Source of the DNA: Chryseobacterium daeguense DSM 19388
Lineage (GTDB): Bacteria > Bacteroidota > Bacteroidia > Flavobacteriales > Weeksellaceae
Assembly (NCBI RefSeq): GCF_000430825.1
Contig: NZ_AUMT01000021.1
Span: 1-47,240 of the forward strand
DNA: 47,240 bases
Direction of reading: 5' to 3'
The notes beneath the pieces were generated by a model. That model had not been told where the DNA came from. It searched no databases and saw only the letters and a list, made by a program, of their open reading frames with translations. The translations under genes were made by a program, and so were the position numbers. Below, in pieces: positions 41,591 through 47,240 of the stretch; positions within the stretch are counted from its first letter, which is position 1; every line of letters begins with the position of its first letter.

Positions 41591-42152
41591 ATGAAAAAAT
41601 TATTAAATGTTGCATTTACTGCAATAACACTACTTTGGTGTGCAAGCTCTTTTGCACAGAATATTCAGGAACCGGAATTCGTAGGTGAATGTATGGTTTT
41701 AAAATCAGATAATACAACCCAGTTACTTCAGAAACACACAACACAAATGCGTTCTGCTATGAATGCAGGGATTCATTGTGGGAATAGGAAGTGTAAAATC
41801 CAAGCTGCAGATCGACGGTTGCTGCTCAGATACAAAGCTTAAAGCTTCGGATAATCTTCAGTTTATCGTTCGTTCGGTAGATAATAATACAGATCCTATG
41901 GCGATTGTAAAGATTTTCCGTTTTGATTCGAGTAAGAAATACAGAAGAGCAGAAGTTTCTTCACAAAACAATTGGGGAACTGTAAAAACCAATAAGCTTC
42001 AATATCTTAATTTTACAGCAAAAAAATATGGTAACAGCTCTTATTTGATTACCCTGAAAGATAAACCTGCCGGTGAATACGGGATCACAATTACCAATCC
42101 GAATGCTCTTGACGAAAAGAGTACAATTGTATCCACTTTTTCAATTCAATAA
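41591..42152 (+). pseudogene. Secreted protein of unknown function with a frameshift
   Basis: The frame opens with a signal peptide (MKKLLNVAFTAITLLWCASS, then FAQ) and a body with EFVGECMVLKSDNTTQLL. After NAG the frame fails and ends at 41842. Another frame continues from about 41763 with FIVGIGSVKSKLQIDGCC to a stop at 42152. Removing one G from GGG at 41768-41770 joins both into a product of about 186 residues. No known family was recognised. The strong promoter and closed terminator suggest the gene was functional recently. Either it is a new pseudogene or the base is a sequencing error. Confidence 0.75.
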
Positions 42153-42163
42153 ATACAATGAAA

Positions 42164-42192
42164 AAGCCGTTAACGGTTTCTGTTAACGGCTT
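42164..42192. terminator. Bidirectional terminator
   Basis: AAGCCGTTAAC (42164-42174) pairs with GTTAACGGCTT (42182-42192) across a 7-base loop, with A- and T-rich flanks. It lies between the secreted-protein gene and the convergent M1 peptidase gene. Confidence 0.85.
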
Positions 42193-42206
42193 ATTTATAT
42201 TCTTTA

Positions 42207-44585
42207 TTATTTCTTTCCGGCTGCCTGCATCGGATTTACCCTTCCATTGGAAGCTCCTCTGGTGTTACCACTTTCTTTTTGCTTAAATAACTGGAATTTT
42301 GAAATCTCTGATGTTCCACCATTATTACTCCAGAAATTATTGGAAGTATCAATGTCTGCTGTTTCTCTCATCGGGTCCAGCTGTATTGATTTTAATTTTT
42401 TATCAAAATAATACGTTTTGGAAACTCTTTGCTCATTCATTCTCCAGATTTGTGCTGAAGATTTGTCTGTCATTTTTGATCCGTCTTCGAAAGTGAATTC
42501 AAGGATAATTGGCATTACCAATCCGCCTTTATTGCTGAAATCGATCTGGTAAGCTGTGATATTTTTAAATTTATCTTTATCCTTCTGAGTCAAAGCATCC
42601 GTTCCATCTATTTTGAATGAATATTCTTTGTCGTTATCTACTTTTTCCTGGCCTCTGTCATACCTGTAATAGAAATCTTGGGCATCTTTATCTTTGTCTA
42701 CATAAAAAGTAATATTCTTATCTTCTCTGTTCCTGATTTTTGAAATATCTTCAAAATCATTCAATAAAGGTTTTTCCACTTTATATTTTATTTCGCTTCC
42801 TCCTTTTGGAGCAGTTTCAAGGTCAGCAGCAGCCACAGTTACCTTATCGATGGCAATATCTACCGGATCTGTTCCGTAGAACCAGCCTCTCCAGAACCAA
42901 TCCAGGTCTTCACCGCTTGCATCTTCCATTGTTCTGAAAAAATCCGCAGGTTCAGGATGTTTAAATGCCCATCTTTTAGAATATGTTTTAAAAGCTTTGT
43001 CGAAAAGTTCTCTTCCCATAATGGTTTCACGAAGAATATTTAATCCGGTGGCCGGTTTTGCATAGGCATTCGGACCAAACTGAACAATATTTTCAGAATT
43101 GGTCATGATGGGTTCCAGCTGATCTTTCGGAAGCTTCATGTAATCTACGATTGTCCATGCCGGACCTCTTTTTGAAGGAAATTTATTGTCCCATTTTTCT
43201 TCTGTAAGATATTCTACAAAAGTATTGAGGCCTTCATCCATCCATGTCCACTGTCTTTCGTCAGAATTAATGATCATCGGGAAGAAGTTGTGACCCACTT
43301 CGTGGATAATTACGCCCAGCATTCCGTTTTTAATACCTTCAGAATATGTTCCGTCTTTTTCGGTTCTTCCGTAGTTAAAGCAAATCATAGGATATTCCAT
43401 GCCATTAGACGCCTCCACTGACTGAGCTACCGGATATGGATAAGGAATGGTGAATTCCGAATAGGTTTTAATGGTGTGTGCAACAGCTTTCGTAGAATAT
43501 TTTCTGTATAATCCGTAAGCTTCTTTTGGATAAAAGCTCATAGCCATTACTTTATTGTTGTTTTCAGGAATAGTTACGCCCATCCCGTCCCAAATGAATT
43601 TTCTTGAAGATGTCCATGCAAAATCTCTTACATTATTTGCCTCAAAAACCCACGTTTTTCTTTGTTTTGAATGATTTTTTTCTGCTTTTTTTGCTTCATC
43701 CAGAGTTACAATTTCTACCGGTTCTGCAGAAGTTTTAGACTTATTATATCTTGCCAGCTGATCTGATGTTAAAACCTGATCATAGTTTTTGCATTCTCCG
43801 GTTCCGCCCACAACATGATCTGCAGGTACATTCATGGAAACTTTAAAATCCCCGAAAACAAGAGCGAATTCTCCTCTTCCGGTAAACTGATGATTCTGCC
43901 ACCCGTGAAAATCGCTGTATACACACATTCTAGGGTACCATTGTGCCATCGTGTAAAGATCGTTTCCGTCTTCAGCAAAGTTTTCATAGCCGCCACGGCC
44001 GCCCATTTTTATCCTGTTTGGGATATTGTAGTTCCAGTCTATTTTGAATACAAGTTTTTCACCTTTTTTCAATGGCTTCGGCAGGTCAATACGCATCATG
44101 GTTTTGTTTACCGTATAAGGCAGCGGAGATCCTGATGCATCGGTTACCTTTTCCAGGTTAACACCATAACCATTATCTTTTACGGGTATATCCGTTGTTC
44201 TTAGCTGCTGGTCGTTGGACGCCTTGGGAAGCGAAGAAGAAAATGGAAAATCTGCTTTTTTTACGCTTGACTGCTGATTTTCATCCAGTTGGAGCCAGAT
44301 ATAATCCAGCTCATCGGGAGAATTATTGTAATATGTTACCGTTTCAGAACCTTTCAGATTTCTTTTATCTTCATCCAGGTAAGCTTTGATATCATAATCT
44401 GCCCTGTTTTGCCAATAGCCGTGTCCCGGGGCTCCTGAAGCTGTTCTGTAGATATTTGGGGTAGGAAGAATAGTTCCTAATTGCTCGAATTTATTCCCAT
44501 GGTTGCTTCCAGGATTGTTCTGAATATTTTGAGCGGTTAACCCAATATAAGCAAATACTGAAAGTGCGGCAACTTTTAGTTTCAT
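42207..44585 (-). CDS. M1-family metallopeptidase
   Basis: The 792-residue exported zinc aminopeptidase has a signal peptide (AALSVFAYIGLTAQ). The zinc-binding HEXXH is in VIIHEVGHNFFPM (H428, E429, H432), and the third ligand Glu lies in WMDEGLNTFVEYL. A substrate motif NGMEYPMICFNYGR is in place of the usual GAMEN. The C-terminal third is beta-rich and unrecognised. It probably trims peptides outside the inner membrane. It stands as the first gene upstream of a terminator shared with the frameshifted gene. Confidence 0.94.
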   Translation of the reverse strand: MKLKVAALSVFAYIGLTAQNIQNNPGSNHGNKFEQLGTILPTPNIYRTASGAPGHGYWQNRADYDIKAYLDEDKRNLKGSETVTYYNNSPDELDYIWLQLDENQQSSVKKADFPFSSSLPKASNDQQLRTTDIPVKDNGYGVNLEKVTDASGSPLPYTVNKTMMRIDLPKPLKKGEKLVFKIDWNYNIPNRIKMGGRGGYENFAEDGNDLYTMAQWYPRMCVYSDFHGWQNHQFTGRGEFALVFGDFKVSMNVPADHVVGGTGECKNYDQVLTSDQLARYNKSKTSAEPVEIVTLDEAKKAEKNHSKQRKTWVFEANNVRDFAWTSSRKFIWDGMGVTIPENNNKVMAMSFYPKEAYGLYRKYSTKAVAHTIKTYSEFTIPYPYPVAQSVEASNGMEYPMICFNYGRTEKDGTYSEGIKNGMLGVIIHEVGHNFFPMIINSDERQWTWMDEGLNTFVEYLTEEKWDNKFPSKRGPAWTIVDYMKLPKDQLEPIMTNSENIVQFGPNAYAKPATGLNILRETIMGRELFDKAFKTYSKRWAFKHPEPADFFRTMEDASGEDLDWFWRGWFYGTDPVDIAIDKVTVAAADLETAPKGGSEIKYKVEKPLLNDFEDISKIRNREDKNITFYVDKDKDAQDFYYRYDRGQEKVDNDKEYSFKIDGTDALTQKDKDKFKNITAYQIDFSNKGGLVMPIILEFTFEDGSKMTDKSSAQIWRMNEQRVSKTYYFDKKLKSIQLDPMRETADIDTSNNFWSNNGGTSEISKFQLFKQKESGNTRGASNGRVNPMQAAGKK

Positions 44586-44652
44586 AACCGAAATTGTTTA
44601 AGAATTAACAAATATAATAATAAGTAGTTGAAAATATAAAAATGTTTCAGCC

Positions 44653-45234
44653 TCAGAAAGGAATTCTTTCTAAAGTCATTTTTAATGATAATGCAAAGAC
44701 TCCTGATGAAACAAAGAGCACCCAGTCTTTCTTGTTTACCTTAAACAGATTAAGCAAAATAAAAAGAACAATCAAGATTCCAAAGACAATCACAATCTGC
44801 CCCAGTTCTAATCCGATATTGAAGCCAAGTAGCGGAACTGCAATGCTTTGGCTTTTTGCAATCATGACTCTTGCCGTATTAGCAAAGCCCATTCCATGAA
44901 TAAGCCCGAAAATCAATGTCAGGTAATAGTTCGCTTTCATGAGCGTCTGTTTTTTGTTGTTCATCAGAATATTATCCAGGGAGGTTAAAACAATGGTTAA
45001 AGGAATTAAAAATTCCACCCAATCAGAATTGATTCTTACAATATCCATAATGCTTAACGCCAAAGTTATTGAATGTCCGATGGTAAAAGCTGTAACCAGA
45101 ATTAAAATTTTTTTCCAGTCATTATAAGAATACACCGCGATTAATGCCAGTACAAAAAGCTGATGATCCAGCGCGTCCAACGAAATAATATGTTCCCAGC
45201 CAAGGTTTAGATAAAATAAAAAATCCTGCATCAT
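44653..45234 (-). CDS. HupE/UreJ-like membrane protein
   Basis: The 193-residue protein has six to seven membrane helices. GHSITLALSIMDIV and GLIHGMGFANTARVM are the HupE/UreJ family signatures with metal-binding His residues. Such proteins may move nickel or another metal, but in Flavobacteriia this version sits next to M1 peptidase and DUF6702 genes and not with hydrogenase or urease. Its role there is unknown. Confidence 0.9.
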   Translation of the reverse strand: MMQDFLFYLNLGWEHIISLDALDHQLFVLALIAVYSYNDWKKILILVTAFTIGHSITLALSIMDIVRINSDWVEFLIPLTIVLTSLDNILMNNKKQTLMKANYYLTLIFGLIHGMGFANTARVMIAKSQSIAVPLLGFNIGLELGQIVIVFGILIVLFILLNLFKVNKKDWVLFVSSGVFALSLKMTLERIPF

Positions 45235-45300
45235 AAAGTAAAATATAAAAGCTTACGAAAATAATGATTAATTTCGGAACAAATTTATTGGTCTTGATTT

Positions 45301-45801
45301 ATGAAGAGTTTTTGTCTTTTTTTGCTTCCTGTTTTCTTGTTTTTGTCTTTTACAAAGGTGAAGCACCCTTATCATGTGGGGTCTGTGGAGATTAATTATA
45401 ATTCGAAATCAAAAACTTTTGAAGTAACCGGGCGTTTTTTTCTTGATGATCTGGAAAATGGATTAAGCAAAAAATATAACCAGTCATATCATTTTAATGA
45501 TCCTAAATACAAACCAATGCTTAACGAAGCGCTTAAAAACTACAGTTCAGAATACTTTAAGCTTAAAAGTAACGGTAAGTTCATGAAGGTTAACTTCATT
45601 GGATATGAAGAAGACCATGAATCTGTAAATGTTTACCTGGAATCTGAACCTGTTGAAAATCCAAAAAAAGTAGAAGCGGCGGTTAGTTTTCTTTACAACC
45701 TTTTTGATGATCAGATGAATATTGTCCATATAATTAATGGCAATACAAGAAAAAGTGAAAAGCTAACCTTTCCCAACCGTTATCTTTATCATCAGCTTTA
45801 A
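45301..45801 (+). CDS. DUF6702 family protein
   Basis: The 166-residue protein has an N-terminal signal or anchor (FCLFLLPVFLFLSF) and then the DUF6702 pattern: KHPYHVGSVEINYNSKSKTF, VTGRFFLDDLENGL, and KVNFIGYEEDHESVNVYLES. It is probably periplasmic. It is divergent from the HupE/UreJ gene by 66 bp, and the set M1 peptidase, HupE/UreJ and DUF6702 is commonly conserved in Flavobacteriia. The function is unknown. Confidence 0.88.
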   Translation: MKSFCLFLLPVFLFLSFTKVKHPYHVGSVEINYNSKSKTFEVTGRFFLDDLENGLSKKYNQSYHFNDPKYKPMLNEALKNYSSEYFKLKSNGKFMKVNFIGYEEDHESVNVYLESEPVENPKKVEAAVSFLYNLFDDQMNIVHIINGNTRKSEKLTFPNRYLYHQL

Positions 45802-46138
45802 ATTTCTATTAACTGTAAAGGATTGTAAAATAAATAATTGTTAATAAAGTTATTTATTTTACACAAAATGACTATATTTGTTTTGAACTGTAATAGTTAA
45901 TTTTATATAAAATATTGCTGTTTCGATATTAAAAGTCAATAGAGCTAAAAAATAATGTAAACGAAATGTTTTAGTTTTGGCTAATTAATAAATTAAATGT
46001 TAATCAGACGTCATTAGTTGCATTTTATTTTCTCATTAATGGGATAGTTAGGGATAGAAACATACTTATTTTTAATAATTTGAACAAATTCACATTATAA
46101 TACAGGCTACAAATTCTATTAACACAAAAGATCTTTAG

Positions 46139-46169
46139 AAAGAGTACTTTAAGAAGTGCTCTTTTTTTT
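46139..46169 (+). terminator. Rho-independent terminator, first of two
   Basis: aaagagtactt (46139-46149) pairs with aagtgctcttt (46154-46164) with one GU-type pair, followed by a run of eight Ts. There is no gene in front of it for more than 330 bases. Confidence 0.75.
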
Positions 46170-46242
46170 ATTAGAATAATCGAACCAAGTAAATAAAGTG
46201 TGAAGTCAAGATTATAACTGAGCATAATAAATCAAAACATTG

Positions 46243-46269
46243 AAGGTCTATAATGGGCCTTTTTTTTTA
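46243..46269 (+). terminator. Rho-independent terminator, second of two
   Basis: aaggtc (46243-46248) pairs with gggcctt (46256-46261), followed by nine Ts. The stem is weaker than that of the first terminator. Confidence 0.55.
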
Positions 46270-46587
46270 TCTCATCACGTTGTTCTGTTTAATTTTATAA
46301 AATATAGAGATGAAGTTATTCTGAGATTGTAGCATTTATTTATTATTCAGAACGAATTTATTTTTATAAAATAAATTGTTATTACAATTGATAGTGAGTT
46401 AATGTGATTGATTTTGCTATATATATAATTGATAAATAATCACTTGTGCGAAAGTAGTATATAGATGGTATATCTGTTTTTCTCCGAAATAATATAAAAT
46501 TCCTAGCTTCGCACATATTTTTTGAAATGTAATTGCATTTACGTAATGGAGAAAAATTAATTCTTTAAATAAAAAAAAACAACATTT

Positions 46588-46890
46588 ATGAAAAAAGTAA
46601 AAGATTATTGGTATTACTTCTGGTAATGCTCAGTTCCGCATCTTTGTCCGCCCAGGTGGGGATAAAAACATCAAATCCTTTGGCCACTTTACACGTAGAC
46701 GGCGCCAGCGATAATTCTGCAACAGGAAAGCCTAACGCTTCCCAGGAAAGTAACGATGTAGTAGTAACACCTACAGGGCAGTTAGGTGTGGGAATCATTT
46801 CACCAACTGTGAAACTTCATGTAGTGGGAACAACGGCTAATTCTAACAGATTCAGTTTGATAGATGCTCCGGCAGGTACTAACCAGCATG
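46588..46890 (+). pseudogene. Surface protein with trimeric 'head'-type repeats, frameshifted and cut by the IS
   Basis: After a signal peptide (LLVLLLVMLSSASLSAQ) the body reads VGIKTSNPLATLHVDGAS, then TGQLGVGIISPTVKLHVVGT. These are the short VGIG..P...LHV repeats of large Chryseobacterium surface proteins with a peptidase S74-type end. The ATG at 46588 is out of frame. One more A in the A-run at 46591-46596 gives MKKSKRLLVLLLVML in frame. The frame runs into the IS copy at about 46889, and the rest of the gene is outside the window. The gene is thus doubly disabled unless the A-run is a sequencing error. Confidence 0.78.
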
Positions 46891-47240
46891 TGGAGTTGCT
46901 AACTTTGTTAGGACACAATTCTTATACTCTTTATCTTTAAGAGTATGAAAAAGATCAGAAAAAATTACAGTCTATAGTTTAAGATCCAAGCAGTATCTTT
47001 AAGTGAGCAGCGAGGCAATGTATCCTCGGTAGCTGAAGAATTTGGGATCTGTAAAGAAAGTCTCGTTAATTGGCGAAAACTTCACAAAGAAGGTAAACTT
47101 AGCAAGGAAAAACAAATATCCTCTGATCCAATAAGGGAAGAGTTATTGAGACTTCGCAAAGAACTGGAAGAAACAAAGCTTGAACGTGATATCTTAAAAA
47201 AGGCGGTAGGCATCTTCTCCAAGAGAGAGGGGTAAGATAT
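46889..47240 (+). mobile_element. IS3-family insertion sequence, right copy (partial)
   Basis: This copy starts at about 46889-46891 (tgtggagttgct) inside the surface gene. It is the inverted counterpart of 1-250 and reads out of the window to the right. It shows all of orfA. orfB, the far end and any target duplication are outside. Confidence 0.85.
46945..47235 (+). pseudogene. IS3-family transposase OrfA with a stop at codon 11
   Basis: The frame of 96 codons is otherwise a normal OrfA: a helix-turn-helix (SSVAEEFGICKESLVNW), then a leucine-zipper region (LLRLRKELEETKLERDILKK) ending GIFSKREG at TAA 47233-47235. Codon 11, GAG in the left copy, is TAG at 46975-46977. The run AAAAAAG near 47196-47202 is a typical slippery site for making OrfAB. 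With the stop, OrfA and OrfAB from this copy would be absent unless restarted internally, so it would depend on another copy. Confidence 0.85.

Larger units (their letters stand above)
45802..46587. other. Long gene-free region with two terminators
   Basis: These nearly 790 very AT-rich bases hold no convincing coding sequence. A -7 box, TATATTTG, lies at 45873-45880. Two intrinsic terminators follow at 46139-46169 and 46243-46269. The layout would fit a non-coding transcript of about 280-380 bases. Further along, TGTGCGAA (46445-46452) and TTCGCACA (46508-46515) form a perfect 8-bp inverted repeat, 55 bases apart, in the leader of the surface gene. Confidence 0.55.

Noticed and set aside
46025..46225. 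Small minus-strand hydrophobic open frame in the long gene-free region
   Set aside because: It crosses a strong terminator and its composition is that of random AT-rich DNA.
1..47240. A 47-kb composite transposon
   Set aside because: The inner genes are mostly housekeeping (groEL, dinB, lpxK, truA) and outer target duplications cannot be seen, so chance IS positions or a contig end are simpler.

Overview
The window looks like a chromosomal segment of a Flavobacteriia bacterium, most likely Chryseobacterium or a close Weeksellaceae relative. The evidence is low GC; Bacteroidota-type promoters (-33 TTTG, -7 TAnnTTTG) in front of many genes; a type IX secretion (T9SS) C-terminal sorting domain; several Bacteroidota-restricted families (DUF4403, DUF2490, DUF6702, a DUF6705-like protein, a S74/'head-domain' surface protein); and dispersed palindromes of the kind common in this genus. 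No rRNA, tRNA or CRISPR array was found. These taxonomic and family calls come from reading the sequence, not from a search.

Both ends of the window lie inside copies of one IS3-family insertion sequence. The copies are inverted and read outward: 1-250 on the minus strand and 46889-47240 on the plus strand, matching at 249 of 250 positions. The single difference puts a stop codon into orfA of the right copy. That copy also cuts a surface-protein gene that already carries a frameshift. The window may simply be a draft contig that stops in a repeat.

Layout. (1) 0.6-8.6 kb: an exported NPP-type phosphodiesterase, an NmrA-like oxidoreductase divergent from an HxlR regulator, a zinc alcohol dehydrogenase divergent from an AraC regulator, a carboxylesterase and a cytoplasmic GH13_5 alpha-amylase. 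(2) 8.65-10.24 kb: a small AT-rich insertion bounded by a 47-bp duplication of the dinB 3' end. It carries a decapitated transglutaminase-like gene and a DUF6705-like gene. (3) 10.2-15.4 kb: housekeeping genes dinB (Pol IV), a GNAT acetyltransferase, a TlpA-like lipoprotein, purine nucleoside phosphorylase, lpxK and truA. (4) 15.4-24.4 kb: a Crp/Fnr regulator with a frameshifted hydrolase behind a clean dyad, a palindrome-rich spacer, an MsbA-like ABC exporter, a methyltransferase, an MFS/MHS transporter, a DUF3575-like membrane protein and a T9SS cargo protein.

(5) 24.7-34 kb: a DUF4403 lipoprotein; an ECF42 sigma factor with its DGPF/YCII partner and accessory enzymes (NAD(P)-binding protein, DUF2200, RibD/DHFR-like); a membrane protein plus LEA-like lipoprotein pair; a rifampin ADP-ribosyltransferase (arr); a DinB/YfiT protein; and an isolated AT-rich gene with a PD-(D/E)XK nuclease-like signature. 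(6) 34.1-36.1 kb: groES-groEL, separated by an unusual spacer with a roughly 7-bp period. (7) 36.2-41.5 kb: a probable citrate/dicarboxylate uptake operon (DctA-like, CitMHS, DUF2490) divergent from a LytS/LytTR two-component system. (8) 41.6-45.8 kb: a frameshifted secreted-protein gene, an M1 metallopeptidase, a HupE/UreJ-like protein and a DUF6702 protein. (9) 45.8-46.6 kb: a long gene-free leader with two tandem terminators, then the IS-broken surface gene.

The most unusual observations are the dinB-tail duplication around an accessory insertion, the lone PD-(D/E)XK-like gene, the ECF42 neighbourhood with a shared upstream motif, the terminator pair with no gene in front of it, and three single-base frameshifts in exported or accessory genes.
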